Part shown: one piece after another, positions 28,888-38,221 of the stretch
Layout of the letters: each line of letters opens with the position of its first letter
Numbering within the stretch: the first letter of the stretch is position 1
Assembly (NCBI GenBank): GCA_013289665.1
Contig: JABCZN010000004.1
Location: 62,001 to 126,000, forward strand
DNA length: 64,000 nt
Direction of reading: 5' to 3'
Source: Acidobacteriota bacterium
GTDB lineage: Bacteria > Acidobacteriota > Terriglobia > Acidiferrales > UBA7541
Notes under the pieces: generated by a model
Databases searched by the model: none
What the model was told of the DNA's origin: nothing
The model's input: only the letters and a program-made list of their open reading frames with translations
Translations under genes and position numbers: made by a program

Positions 28888-29853
28888 CTACTGCCCCGCG
28901 CCGCGCTCCGCTCCAGCACCCTGTGCCGCCAGCGACTCTCGCACCAGTTGCTCGAGCTTCCGCCGGCATGCCGGGTCCGCAATCGGCGCCGCTGCGGCCG
29001 CGCGGTAATCGGCAATCGCCGGCGCCTTTCTTCCCAGCTTTCCAAACAGATCGCCGCGAACCAGCCGGAAGATCGGATTCGCCGGATATTTTTCCACCAG
29101 CGGGGTCGCCACCTGCAGGGCCTTCTCGTAGTTCTGATCGTAGAGGTGCAGGCAGATCGCCAGATAGTATCGCGCCAGAGCCGGCGTCAATTGCCCGTGA
29201 TCCATGGCCAGCTGCAATTGCCGGATGCCCTCTTCTTTTGATCCGCCGGGGATGCCCATGAAAAAGCGCAGCACCCGCGCGATCGTCGAAAGCGTGTCCA
29301 CATAATAGTTGTAGAGCCCCAGGCCCATGTCGGCGTCCGCGAGCGACGGGTCAAGAGCCAGTGTGCGCAAAAAATGTTCTCGCGCACGCACTCCAGCGCG
29401 CGCCGCCGCCCGGTTTTCCGCGCGCAAACCATACATGCGCGCGGCCAGGCCCCCGGCCATTCCGGCGTAAAGGTGCATATCCGGCGATTCGTGTTTCCCG
29501 AGGCTGGCATCCGCCAGGGCCTCCGCCTTCGCCACCGCCTCGAGATAGACCTGGTCGGCCGGCACTTTGCCTCTGTGTCTCGGCAGGCTCATCCCGTATC
29601 TGTAATCGGCCGAAAGGCACCAGATCTGCCACCAGCGCGCTTCCGCTTCCAGCAGATATCCCAGTGGATGGTCAGGCTGCTCGCGTTCGAGCGCCTCCGC
29701 TTCCAGAATGGCCAGGTCGCTGCGACCGGAATAAATGTGCTCGAGAATCGTTTCGGTGCCCGGCGGCAGGGAAAGTTCGCCCGCGGCGGCATGGCGCGCC
29801 GCAAGCAACAACGCGCACACGCCCAGCGCCAGCAAAAGGAAGATTCGTTTCAT
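28888..29853 (-). CDS. Exported TPR-like repeat protein
   Basis: 321 residues. A signal peptide (MKRIFLLLALGVCALLLAAR) is followed by helical repeats of the TPR kind (HIYSGRSDLAILEAEALERE, FLRTLALDPSLADADMGLGL, YEKALQVATPLVEKYPANP). ATG 29853 was preferred over one 18 bases upstream because it starts the signal peptide. TPR proteins are protein-binding scaffolds; the partner is unknown. It is divergent from the permease gene, with a hairpin repeat between. Confidence 0.8.
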   Translation of the reverse strand: MKRIFLLLALGVCALLLAARHAAAGELSLPPGTETILEHIYSGRSDLAILEAEALEREQPDHPLGYLLEAEARWWQIWCLSADYRYGMSLPRHRGKVPADQVYLEAVAKAEALADASLGKHESPDMHLYAGMAGGLAARMYGLRAENRAAARAGVRAREHFLRTLALDPSLADADMGLGLYNYYVDTLSTIARVLRFFMGIPGGSKEEGIRQLQLAMDHGQLTPALARYYLAICLHLYDQNYEKALQVATPLVEKYPANPIFRLVRGDLFGKLGRKAPAIADYRAAAAAPIADPACRRKLEQLVRESLAAQGAGAERGAGQ

Positions 29854-29941
29854 GGTTGAACGGAGAGCCACGGTGGGCCTGCGCTCTCCTGTTTACGAGT
29901 GTAAGCCGTCCCCGCGTGCCGTCGCAAAACAATTTGGCATC

Positions 29942-29970
29942 TGTAGGGGCCGCCTTCCGAGGCGGGCGCC
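29942..29970 (+). repeat. TGTAGGGG hairpin repeat, copy 1
   Basis: TGTAGGGGCCGCC, then TTCCG, then AGGCGGGCGCC: a CCGCCT/AGGCGG stem with a TCCG loop. It belongs to the same family as 34105-34190 and the related 31438-31463, and lies between divergent genes. Confidence 0.65.
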
Positions 29971-30040
29971 TCTCCGTTGATTCACTTTTCCCATTCCTCT
30001 CCGTAGGAGGATTCCCGCCCTTTTGTTATTCTCGCTGCGC

Positions 30041-31441
30041 ATGTCCAATTCCCCTCCACTCCCCCAACTCGCCCAATCACAATCCTCGCTTGAGCGCGGC
30101 CTCGGCCTCAAGGAAGCCGTAGCGCTCAATATGATCGAGATCGTCGGCATCGGCCCGTTCGTCGTCAGCTCCCTCGTCATCAAAGCCATGGGCGGCCCGC
30201 AAGCTCTCATCGCCTGGCTCGCCGGCGCGCTCCTCGCCACGCTTGACGGCTTCGTCTGGTCCGAACTCGGCGCCGCCATGCCCAAAGCCGGCGGCACTTA
30301 CGTCTTCCTTCGCGAAGCCTACGGCCCCGGCCGCTGGGGCCGCCTGATGTCTTTCCTCTTCGTCTGGCAAACCTTCGTCCAGGCGCCGCTCTCTGTCGCT
30401 TCGGCTTCCATCGGCTTCGCGCGCTACGCCGGTTATCTCCATCCGCTAACGCTCTGGCAGGCCAAAACGATTTCAGGCAGCCTGGTTATTTTTCTTGTGA
30501 TTCTTCTTTACAGGAAAATCACCACCATCGGCAAAATTTCCGTTTTGCTGTGGGTTGGCGTTGTCGGCACCATGCTCTGGCTTATCTGGGGAGGCATCCG
30601 CCACTTTGATCCAAAATTGGCTTTTAATTTTCCTCCCGGCGCGTTCCATCTTTCTTCCTTGTGGTTCGCCGGGCTCGGCGCCGCGATGATCAACACGGTT
30701 TACAGCTACTGGGGCTACTACAACATCTGCCACCTGGGCGGCGAAATCCGCAATCCCGAAAAAAATATCCCCCGCGGCATTTTCCTTTCGATTCTAGGCA
30801 TCACGGTGCTTTATCTGGCCATGCAGACCAGCCTGCTCGGCGTCATCCCGTGGCGCGAAGCCCAGAACACTCCCTTCATCGCCAGCCTCTTCGTCGAACG
30901 CCTTTACGGCTCCGGCGCCGCGCACTTCGTCACCTGGATGGTCCTCTGGATCGCCATGGCCTCCGTCTTCTCGCTGCTGCTCGGCTACTCCCGCGTGCCC
31001 TATTCCGCCGCGCTCGACGGCAATTTCTTCCCCGTCTTCGCCAAAGTGCATCCGACGAAACATTTTCCCCACATTTCGCTTCTAATACTCGGGGCGCTGG
31101 CGTTCCTCTTCAGCATTATTCTTAAACTGGAAACCGCCATCGCCGGCATTCTCGCCATGCGCCTGATCGTGCAGTTCATCGGTCAGGCGGTTGGAGTGAT
31201 GCTGCTGCGCCGCCGCTTGGGCTCGGAGGGGTTGCCATTTAAAATGTGGTTGTATCCCGTGCCCGCGGTGCTCACCATGCTCGGCTGGGCCTGGCTTTTC
31301 TGGCAGACCGGCCCCGCCCGAAAGTGGGGCCTGCTTGAAATCGCCCTGGGCGCAACCGCATTTCTAATTCGCGCCCGCGAAATGAGAGAATGGCCCTTCG
31401 CCCCGGAGAGCGGCGAATCATCCGCCGCCCGACCCGCGTAG
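30041..31441 (+). CDS. Amino acid permease, APC superfamily
   Basis: 466 residues with about 12 hydrophobic spans. The first span has the APC signature GLKEAVALNMIEIVGIGPFVV, split here by the usual glycine-rich unwound helix, and span 3 has PKAGGTYVFLREAYG. Later, YNICHLGGEIRNPEKNIPRG is the family's conserved loop. It should be an inner-membrane amino acid or amine transporter; specificity is not predictable. ATG 30041 is used over 30023 because the six extra residues add nothing; no strong ribosome site favours either. Its TAG stop is part of a hairpin repeat at 31438-31463. Confidence 0.9.
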   Translation: MSNSPPLPQLAQSQSSLERGLGLKEAVALNMIEIVGIGPFVVSSLVIKAMGGPQALIAWLAGALLATLDGFVWSELGAAMPKAGGTYVFLREAYGPGRWGRLMSFLFVWQTFVQAPLSVASASIGFARYAGYLHPLTLWQAKTISGSLVIFLVILLYRKITTIGKISVLLWVGVVGTMLWLIWGGIRHFDPKLAFNFPPGAFHLSSLWFAGLGAAMINTVYSYWGYYNICHLGGEIRNPEKNIPRGIFLSILGITVLYLAMQTSLLGVIPWREAQNTPFIASLFVERLYGSGAAHFVTWMVLWIAMASVFSLLLGYSRVPYSAALDGNFFPVFAKVHPTKHFPHISLLILGALAFLFSIILKLETAIAGILAMRLIVQFIGQAVGVMLLRRRLGSEGLPFKMWLYPVPAVLTMLGWAWLFWQTGPARKWGLLEIALGATAFLIRAREMREWPFAPESGESSAARPA

Positions 31442-31514
31442 CGGCCGCCATCCGAGGCGGGCGCTTGGCTAGCGCCGGAGGCGCGGCAGAGGTTAGCCCA
31501 GCGCGTAAGCGCTG
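31438..31514 (+). repeat. Hairpin repeats overlapping the permease stop codon
   Basis: TAGCGGCCGCC-ATCCG-AGGCGGGCGC (31439-31463) has the same stem and loop as the TGTAGGGG family, and its TAG is the permease stop. A second hairpin, CAGCGC-GTAA-GCGCTG, lies at 31499-31514. Neither has a T-run. Confidence 0.6.
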
Positions 31515-31592
31515 AGACTGATTCCAATTCCTGGTTGGGCCCCTCCGCGGCTTGAGGGGCGCCGGTCATCGACGTTCTTTTTTGGAGGCCTT

Positions 31593-34109
31593 TTGAACCG
31601 CATCCGCCTGGTAACACTCTCACTCTTAACCATGCTCCTCCCGCTCCCTTCTCACGCACAATTCCCTCCCGCCCCCGGCACGGGCCCCGGCCTTCCCGAA
31701 ACTATCGAAGCCATCGACGCCGCCCGCGTCACCACGCGCATCCTCTACATCACCGCGCACCCCGATGACGAAAGCTCCGCCATCCTCACCTACCTTGCCC
31801 GCGGCCTCCACGCCGATGTCGCGCTGCTTTCGATCACCCGCGGCGAAGGCGGCCAGAACGCGCTCGGCCCCGAACAAGCGCCGCAGCTCGGCCTCATCCG
31901 CACCCAGGAACTTCTCGCCGCCACCCGCGGCTACGGCGTCAAACTCTATTTCACCCGCGCCCAGGATTTCGGCTTTTCCAAAACTCCCGAGGAAACCGAA
32001 AAAATATGGGGCGACCCCGTCCTCGAAGACATGGTCCGCGTCATCCGCGAATTCCGCCCCAACATCGTCATCAACGGCTGGGGCGGCGTCCACTCGGGCC
32101 ACGGCCATCACCAGCTTTCCGGCATCTGGACCCCGAAAGCCGTCAAGCTCGCTTCTGATCCAAAATTTCTTCCCGACACGAGTTACCCTGCATGGAACGC
32201 CGGCGGCACGGGCGTTTCGATTCTCGACGTCGAGCGAGGCAGCGAAAATCCCAAGGGCTACATCCTGCCTGTGGACGATGTCTCTCCCCTCTACGGAAAA
32301 TCCTGGCGCGAAATCGGCATCGATGCTTTCAGCAATCACCGCAGCCAGGGCATCTCTGCTTTCCTAAGCTCCCCGTTCCTCCGTCGCCCTCTCGCCCTAA
32401 TCCCGGAAGACGGCAGCAAGCTCGATCCCTCATCGCTCAGCCGAAATCTCCTCGCGCTTGCGCAGCCCGAGGGCTGCGAGAAAAACTCCAAGCTCAGCGA
32501 GAACCTGAAACTTGCCGACGCCAAACTCTCTGAATCGAGGAAAGCGGCTTTGAAACTTGAATGGCCTCTGGCGGTCGATGATATCGACCAAGCTCGAAAG
32601 CTGGTCGGCGAAGTCATCCCGCCAAGAAAAATCGCCGATTCTCCCCAAGTCGACACTTGCGCAAATGCGAGACCCGCGCAATTTAGAATCATCGAAGCTC
32701 TGAAGTTGGCGGCCGGATTTGAGTTCAGGGTAGAGTCGGAAACTCCGGATGCTGTGGCGGGTGAGCCCCTCAAATTAACCGCGGTTTCTCGCTGTCGAAA
32801 TGGAATTAGTTGTGGGTTGAAAGGACCTCTGTATTCATTGCCCCCGCGGATCATCGGAGAAATTCAGGGGGACACTACCAAGGGGATCACTTTCACCCTG
32901 ACAGTTGCGGAAGGGGAATCTTTGCCCCAAAACAATGTGAACCCCGTACCCGAAATCGACTCTGCGGTTAAGGTGTGTGAGTCTGTCAGGCTGCAAAATG
33001 ACACCGACTCTACATTCAATGCATGCGCCCCCGTCGTCAGCCTTCAGGCTTCCTCGGTTAAAGCCAGCCGCGTTCCGTTGCGAATTGTCCCTGCCTACAC
33101 TCTGGCCGTTGAACCGACCCAGGCGATCGAAGTCCTCTCTGCTAGCCACAGGCCTTTCGACGTCTTCCTCCGCATCCATTCCTACTCTTCAAAATCCGCG
33201 AAAGTCTCCGTCGGCCTCGATACACCGGATGGTCTCACTTCCAGCGCGCCCGTCGAACTCTCCTTCGACGGTGTCGGCGACCAGTACGCCAAGATCAGCG
33301 TCACGCCACCCGCCAGGCTTGAACCCGGCAATTTCACCATCACCGCATACGCCAAGCGCGATGAGGAGAAGTTCTCCACCTCGCTCGAACCGCTTCCCAC
33401 CATGCCCTCCATCCTCTGGCGCGAGCCCGCGCAAACCGTCGTCCACGCCTTCGATATCAACGTCCCCGCGAATCTCCGCGTCGGCTACATCTCCGCCGAA
33501 GGTGAAATGATCCCGGAAGCGCTCAAGCGCCTGGGCATCAGCGTCGAAATGCTCGACGCCAACGCCCTCACCTTCGGCGACCTTTCGAAATACTCCGCCA
33601 TCGTCGTCGGGGTCCGCGCTTACGAACTCCGCCCGGAACTCTCCAGCGCCAACAAGCGCCTCCTCGACTACGTTTCCGCCGGCGGCACCCTCGTCGTCCA
33701 GTACAACCGCGACTTCATCTGGAACAAATTCCTCCCTGCGCCCTATCACGCCACCATCGGCAATCCCACGCCGCGCATTACCGACGAAAACGCCGATGTG
33801 AAATTCCTGAAGCCCGGCGACCCGATGCTCAACACGCCCAACAAAATCACCCCCGCCGATTTCCAGAACTGGGTCCAGGAACGCGGCCTCTACTACTGGA
33901 GCGACTTCGACGCCAAATACACGCCGCTCCTCTCCATGCATGACCCCGGCGAAAAGGATCTGAACGGCGGGCTCGTCTATGTGCGTCTTGGCAAAGGAAT
34001 CTACATCTACACCGGCCTTGCCTTCTTCCGCGAACTCCCCGAAGGCGTCCCCGGCGCGTACCGCCTCTTCGTGAATCTGTTGTGCGCCTCGAACTCCTCT
34101 TCCATGTAG
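31593..34109 (+). CDS. Secreted PIG-L (LmbE) deacetylase with long C-terminal extension
   Basis: 838 residues, starting at a TTG with GGAGG six bases upstream and followed by a signal peptide (MNRIRLVTLSLLTMLLPLPS). The N-terminal PIG-L domain (about 45-250) has the zinc site AHPDDES and a second histidine cluster VHSGHGHHQ. This family removes acetyl groups from GlcNAc-type sugars. After a middle beta-rich, cysteine-bearing region (about 285-520) comes a flavodoxin/GATase-like domain (about 620-830: VGYISAEGEMIPEALKRLG, then SAIVVGVRAYELR). The middle region uses very different codons from both ends. The TAG stop lies in a hairpin repeat. Confidence 0.85.
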   Translation: MNRIRLVTLSLLTMLLPLPSHAQFPPAPGTGPGLPETIEAIDAARVTTRILYITAHPDDESSAILTYLARGLHADVALLSITRGEGGQNALGPEQAPQLGLIRTQELLAATRGYGVKLYFTRAQDFGFSKTPEETEKIWGDPVLEDMVRVIREFRPNIVINGWGGVHSGHGHHQLSGIWTPKAVKLASDPKFLPDTSYPAWNAGGTGVSILDVERGSENPKGYILPVDDVSPLYGKSWREIGIDAFSNHRSQGISAFLSSPFLRRPLALIPEDGSKLDPSSLSRNLLALAQPEGCEKNSKLSENLKLADAKLSESRKAALKLEWPLAVDDIDQARKLVGEVIPPRKIADSPQVDTCANARPAQFRIIEALKLAAGFEFRVESETPDAVAGEPLKLTAVSRCRNGISCGLKGPLYSLPPRIIGEIQGDTTKGITFTLTVAEGESLPQNNVNPVPEIDSAVKVCESVRLQNDTDSTFNACAPVVSLQASSVKASRVPLRIVPAYTLAVEPTQAIEVLSASHRPFDVFLRIHSYSSKSAKVSVGLDTPDGLTSSAPVELSFDGVGDQYAKISVTPPARLEPGNFTITAYAKRDEEKFSTSLEPLPTMPSILWREPAQTVVHAFDINVPANLRVGYISAEGEMIPEALKRLGISVEMLDANALTFGDLSKYSAIVVGVRAYELRPELSSANKRLLDYVSAGGTLVVQYNRDFIWNKFLPAPYHATIGNPTPRITDENADVKFLKPGDPMLNTPNKITPADFQNWVQERGLYYWSDFDAKYTPLLSMHDPGEKDLNGGLVYVRLGKGIYIYTGLAFFRELPEGVPGAYRLFVNLLCASNSSSM

Positions 34110-34190
34110 GGCCCGCCTTCTGAGGCGGGCCGCAGTGGCGCCACAGCTCGCGCAACCAGGAACGGACGGCCTCGGAAGGCCGTCCCTACA
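34105..34190. repeat. Inverted pair of TGTAGGG hairpin repeats (REP doublet)
   Basis: Two perfect 9-bp hairpins: GGCCCGCCT (34110-34118) with loop TCTG, and GGACGGCCT (34164-34172) with loop CGGA. The outer flanks are TGTAGGG on the left and CCCTACA on the right, so the copies face each other as in REP/BIME doublets. The left copy's TAG is the stop codon of the PIG-L gene. Confidence 0.75.
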
Positions 34191-34361
34191 AAATCCGTTT
34201 TCCGTATGCCACCGAAACTCCCGTAAACCAACTGAACACATTCCTCCGCGCCGGCCTTCGCGCTGCGCTATGCTCTCTACTGTCCAGCATAACCGCCATC
34301 GCCGCGCCGCTTCCTCCGTCAACTACCGAAGCGCGCCCGAAAACTGGGGAGTGAATCGAGC

Positions 34362-34967
34362 ATGAAACTCTGGAAAGACCCTTCCATCATCCGCATCGCC
34401 GCAATCCGCGCCCTTTTCCTTTCTCTCTTTCTGCTTCTCAGCCTCGCACTGGCTTCCACAGCCTCTGCACAGAAGAAAAAGAAAAAAGACGACAGCTCGC
34501 CCAATCCCGCGACCGCCAGCATTCTTCCCGACGAGCAGCGCATTGACAACGCCATTGGCGAAATGCTCGGCGCCTGGCAACTGGGCGACACTGAAAAACT
34601 TCATTCCCACTACGCCGACGACGTTGACGCAGTCAACGGCATGTGGGGGCCGCCGGTCGTCGGCTGGCCGAACTATCTCACCAGTTACCAGTCGCAGCGC
34701 GCCCGCGCGCAGCAGGTGCGTCTGGACCGCAGCAACACACTTATCCGCCTCGCGCCTGGAAACGGCGTGGCCTGGGCTTCCTATCAGTGGGAATTTACAG
34801 CGGTGGTGGATGGAGTTCCGTCGTCAGCCTTCGGACACACCACGCTGATCTTTGAAAAGCGCAATGACAACTGGCTGATCGTCCACAATCATACTTCTCT
34901 GGTGCAGGCTTCGCAGGCAGCCGCCCCGGCAGCACAACCCCCTGCGGCTACACCTCCAAAGCCCTGA
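34362..34967 (+). CDS. Exported SnoaL/DUF4440-like (NTF2-fold) protein
   Basis: 201 residues. A signal peptide (about 1-36, ending SAQ) is followed by a lysine run (KKKKK), an NTF2-fold domain (about 55-180: AIGEMLGAWQLGDTEKLHSH, VAWASYQWEFTA, TTLIFEKRNDNWLIVHNH) and an Ala/Pro-rich tail. Domains of this fold bind or convert small molecules, but many have no known activity. A periplasmic role follows from the signal. Confidence 0.8.
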   Translation: MKLWKDPSIIRIAAIRALFLSLFLLLSLALASTASAQKKKKKDDSSPNPATASILPDEQRIDNAIGEMLGAWQLGDTEKLHSHYADDVDAVNGMWGPPVVGWPNYLTSYQSQRARAQQVRLDRSNTLIRLAPGNGVAWASYQWEFTAVVDGVPSSAFGHTTLIFEKRNDNWLIVHNHTSLVQASQAAAPAAQPPAATPPKP

Positions 34968-35000
34968 GCCGCCCGCGGCTCCGTTTCGCCAGGTCAGCGG

Positions 35001-35291
35001 CTAAAAATTCTTCAGGCCCTGGTACACAAACAAACCGGCTATCACCAGCAGCAGCACGCCCGAGGTAATCCCGCTCATCATCACGGGTCTCGAGAGCGAT
35101 TCGATCTTCTTGATCAACTCGCGCTGCTCCCTGGCCATATGTTCTTCCGCCGCGTCAATGAAGATTTGATCGTCTTCATGGCTGGTGAGCACGCTGCGCC
35201 ACGCAATCAACAGCAGAAAGATGGCGGTAACGACTCCCCAGACTATCGACAGATACATCAGTGGCCCCGAAAACGCCTCCATGGCATTCAT
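35001..35291 (-). CDS. Small two-span membrane protein of unknown function
   Basis: 96 residues with two hydrophobic spans (about 11-31 and 71-90) around a charged, helical middle (EDDQIFIDAAEEHMAREQ). I recognise no family. It may be a membrane accessory subunit. ATG 35291 is preceded by GGAGG. It converges with the NTF2-fold gene and is divergent from the tRNA. Confidence 0.65.
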   Translation of the reverse strand: MNAMEAFSGPLMYLSIVWGVVTAIFLLLIAWRSVLTSHEDDQIFIDAAEEHMAREQRELIKKIESLSRPVMMSGITSGVLLLVIAGLFVYQGLKNF

Positions 35292-35499
35292 TGCAACCTC
35301 CAGTGGAAACCGTCCGCGGTGCCTACCCCCAACCGTAGGCAGAGCTTTTCAGGCGGAGTATAGCACTCTGGCCTTAGAATGCTAGTCACCCCGATGCCAT
35401 CAATAACCCCGGGCAGAGGGCTTTTGAGGGCTTTCCCCTTCGTTGACAAACGCCATTTCCGACCCCAAAATAAGACCTGCCTGTGTTGTCTTCCCCTGT

Positions 35500-35586
35500 G
35501 CCCGAATGGCGGAACTGGCAGACGCGCTAGCTTCAGGAGCTAGTGGCCTCACGGTCGTGGAGGTTCGAGTCCTCTTTCGGGCACCA
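35500..35586 (+). tRNA. tRNA-Leu (anticodon CAG), CCA encoded
   Basis: GCCCGAA (35500-35506) pairs with TTCGGGC (35576-35582), followed by discriminator A and an encoded CCA (35584-35586). The anticodon stem CTAGC/GCTAG encloses TTCAGGA, so the anticodon is CAG (35534-35536). A long variable arm (GTGGCCTCACGGTCGTGG region) is a class II feature as expected for leucine; the T loop is GGTTCGAGTCC. It reads closely like the E. coli CAG leucine tRNA. Confidence 0.97.
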
Positions 35587-35915
35587 TCTCTTTCGCTGTA
35601 ACGCAACTCCTACTCTTGCCTTTCTAGCGACCGCTGTACGCGGCGGGCGCCTTTTTTTTTAGAATGCGGTGGCTCCGCCACCCCCATTACGATTTTTGCC
35701 CGGACGCCCAAGCAAGCCACGGAGCGCCATCCAACCACCTCCCACTGTCCTTCCGAGCGTATTCGATAAGGTGTTTGGACTCCGGCTGTGATTGCCGGAG
35801 ATGCGCCCGCCAGAGGCGGACGAAGCACCTCAACCGAAGTCCCTCCAGAAAATTCCCGTTCGACATCCCCAACTCGCGGCTGAATTCTTCTCCCTCTTCG
35901 CGTATTCTTCTTCCC
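35587..35915 (+). other. Non-coding interval with hairpin/T-run after tRNA-Leu
   Basis: 329 bases without a supported gene. CTAGCGACCGCTGTACGC... at 35624-35651, followed by nine Ts (35652-35660), is a plausible terminator for the tRNA; a near copy of this sequence is at 39737-39763, so it is also a repeat. A short hairpin GGTGGC-TCC-GCCACC follows at about 35667-35681. The remainder (35690-35915) shows nothing clear. Confidence 0.5.
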
Positions 35916-38129
35916 ATGCGCCTCTTTCCTCGTCCCTCGCATTTCCGGCCGGCATCTTTCTTCGCGCTCTTCCTCCTCACCTGCGCCGTCTCGCTTCACT
36001 CCGACGAATGGAAAGCCCGCCACGCCCTCGTCGCGCCCAACGGCACCATGACCCTCACCATTCCTCCGGCGCCCTCTGAAGTCTTCTTCGCCGGCCCCGC
36101 CGACCCTTCCGATCGCTCCTGGCTAGCCGGTCTCGAAGCCTGGCGCAAGGAACGCCGAACGCAACTCCGCCTCGACGGATCCGACTACTTGAATCCCGAT
36201 CTCGCCTGGACCCAGCGCACCTTCTCCCAGGTCCAGCTTCTCGTCTGGGACCGCTCCCTCTACGATCCGGAAACCCGCCGCTACACGCCCGAAAAATTCC
36301 TCGCCGAAATCGAGAGCCGCCTCGGCCCTATCGACGCCGTCCTCCTCTGGCACGTCTATCCGAACATTGGAGTTGACGACCGCAACCAGTTCGATCTCCT
36401 CGGCGATCTCCCCGGCGGCCTCCCCGCTTTAAAAAAACTCGTCGACGATTTTCACCGCCACAACGTAAAAGTTCTCTTCCCCGTGCTAGCCTGGGATTCC
36501 GGCACGCGCGAAGAATCCGCTCCTCCCTGGGTCGCCCTCACGCAACTCTTGAAAGAGATCGGCGCCGACGGCATCAACTTCGACACGCTCGAAAGCGTCC
36601 CCGCCGATTTCCGCGCTGCCTCCATCGCCGCCGGACACCGCTTGGCCTTAGAACCGCAATTCGAAATCCGCGACGAATCCCTCGCCTGGAGCACCCTCGG
36701 CTGGAACGACTGGGTCACCTGGGAAGACGTCGCGTATCCCTTCACGCCGATGGTCAGCAAAACCCGCTGGCTCGAACCGCGCCACATGATCAACGTCACC
36801 GACCGCTTCACCCGCGACAAAACCGACAGCCTCCAGCACGCCTTCTTTAACGGCAGCGGCTACGCCAGCCTCGAAAATCTCTGGGGCTTGTGGTACCCCA
36901 TGAATCCTCGCGACGCCGAAGCCGTTCTCCGCTTCACCCGCATCGAACGCGCCTTCGCTGCCAATCTCGTCAGCCCCGATTGGCAGCCGCACGCGCCCAC
37001 CCTGCAATCCGGCGTCTTCGCCAGCAAGTTTCCCCTATCCGAGCGGACGCTTTGGAACATCGTCAACCGCAACGAATTCGAACTCGACGGCCAGCAACTC
37101 CGCGTCCCTTACGAAGTCGGCCTTCACTACTACGATCTCTGGCACGGCGTCGAACTCCAGCCGCGCGTCAACGCCCAGGAAGCCACGCTGAGCTTTTCGC
37201 TCGAAGGGCTCGGCTTCGGCGCCATCCTCGCGACGAATGAAAACACTTCCTCCGGATCGCTGCACGAAATTCTTTCCTTCATGGCCGAGCGTTCGAAAAA
37301 ATCGCTGCGCGAATATCCCCGCACATGGTCCCATGTTCAGCAAACTATCGTCGAAATTCCGCCTACCAGGCCCGCCGCCACCCCTCCCCCAGGCATGCTC
37401 AAGATTCCCGAGGGCGACTTCGACTTCTCCGTCCGCGGCATAGAAATCGAAGGCGGCAACGATCCCGGCGTCGACGTCCAATATCCGTGGGAAAATTCCC
37501 CGCGCCGCTCTCATCTTCACCGCTTGCATCTCCACGCCTATTCCATCGACCGCACGCCCGTCACCAATCTGCAATTTAAACAGTTCCTCGACGCCACGCA
37601 TTACCATCCCGCCGACGATCACAATTTCCTGCGTGATTGGTCCAACGGAAATTTTCCCGCTGGCTGGGACGCCAAACCCGTCACCTGGGTCTCTCTCGAA
37701 GACGCCCGCGCCTACGCGGCCTGGGCTGGCAAGCGTCTTCCGCACGAGTGGGAATGGCAATACGCCGCGCAATCCACCGACGCGCGCCTCTATCCGTGGG
37801 GCAACGATTGGAACGCCGCCAATGTCCCCGCCGCCGATCGCGGCCACACCCGCGCTCCGCTTTCAAACGCCGACGCACATCCACAGGGCGCCAGCCCCTT
37901 CGGCCTCCTCGATCTGATCGGAAATGTTTCGCAATGGACCGACGAATTCCGCGACGATCACACCCGCGCCGCCATCATCCGCGGCGCCGCCTCCTATCAA
38001 CCACTAGGCTCTGTCTGGTATTTCCCGCAAACCTACCGCCTCGACGAGCACGAGAAACTCCTTCTCATGGCTCCCAGCCGCGACCGAGCCGCCACCATCG
38101 GCTTCCGTTGCGTCGTCGACGCCCCGTAA
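35916..38129 (+). CDS. Secreted fusion of glycosidase-like barrel and FGE/sulfatase-modifying-like domain
   Basis: 737 residues with a signal peptide (MRLFPRPSHFRPASFFALFL). The N-terminal 450 residues look like a TIM-barrel glycosidase region (VLLWHVYPNIGVDD, HNVKVLFPVLAWDSG, EIGADGINFDTLES), unassigned to a GH family. The C-terminal 230 residues are a formylglycine-generating-enzyme (SUMF1/EgtB) fold: FAIDRTPVT-like SIDRTPVTNLQFKQFL, AYAAWAGKRLPHEWEWQYAA, LIGNVSQWTDEF, GFRCV. The two active-site cysteines of true FGE are not found where expected, so the domain is probably not a sulfatase activator. ATG 35916 begins the signal peptide; no good ribosome site is visible. Confidence 0.8.
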   Translation: MRLFPRPSHFRPASFFALFLLTCAVSLHSDEWKARHALVAPNGTMTLTIPPAPSEVFFAGPADPSDRSWLAGLEAWRKERRTQLRLDGSDYLNPDLAWTQRTFSQVQLLVWDRSLYDPETRRYTPEKFLAEIESRLGPIDAVLLWHVYPNIGVDDRNQFDLLGDLPGGLPALKKLVDDFHRHNVKVLFPVLAWDSGTREESAPPWVALTQLLKEIGADGINFDTLESVPADFRAASIAAGHRLALEPQFEIRDESLAWSTLGWNDWVTWEDVAYPFTPMVSKTRWLEPRHMINVTDRFTRDKTDSLQHAFFNGSGYASLENLWGLWYPMNPRDAEAVLRFTRIERAFAANLVSPDWQPHAPTLQSGVFASKFPLSERTLWNIVNRNEFELDGQQLRVPYEVGLHYYDLWHGVELQPRVNAQEATLSFSLEGLGFGAILATNENTSSGSLHEILSFMAERSKKSLREYPRTWSHVQQTIVEIPPTRPAATPPPGMLKIPEGDFDFSVRGIEIEGGNDPGVDVQYPWENSPRRSHLHRLHLHAYSIDRTPVTNLQFKQFLDATHYHPADDHNFLRDWSNGNFPAGWDAKPVTWVSLEDARAYAAWAGKRLPHEWEWQYAAQSTDARLYPWGNDWNAANVPAADRGHTRAPLSNADAHPQGASPFGLLDLIGNVSQWTDEFRDDHTRAAIIRGAASYQPLGSVWYFPQTYRLDEHEKLLLMAPSRDRAATIGFRCVVDAP

Positions 38130-38221
38130 GTTGGAGTGCGGTGGCTCCGACCGCTTTCTACGGCGTGACCCGCCCCGGCCGACTCAACCGTTCGACACCA
38201 TCAAGGGTCTTCCAAAAACTT

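Noticed and set aside
35500..35586. Integration site for a mobile element at tRNA-Leu
   Set aside because: No repeat of the tRNA 3' end, no integrase and no compositional island is seen downstream.
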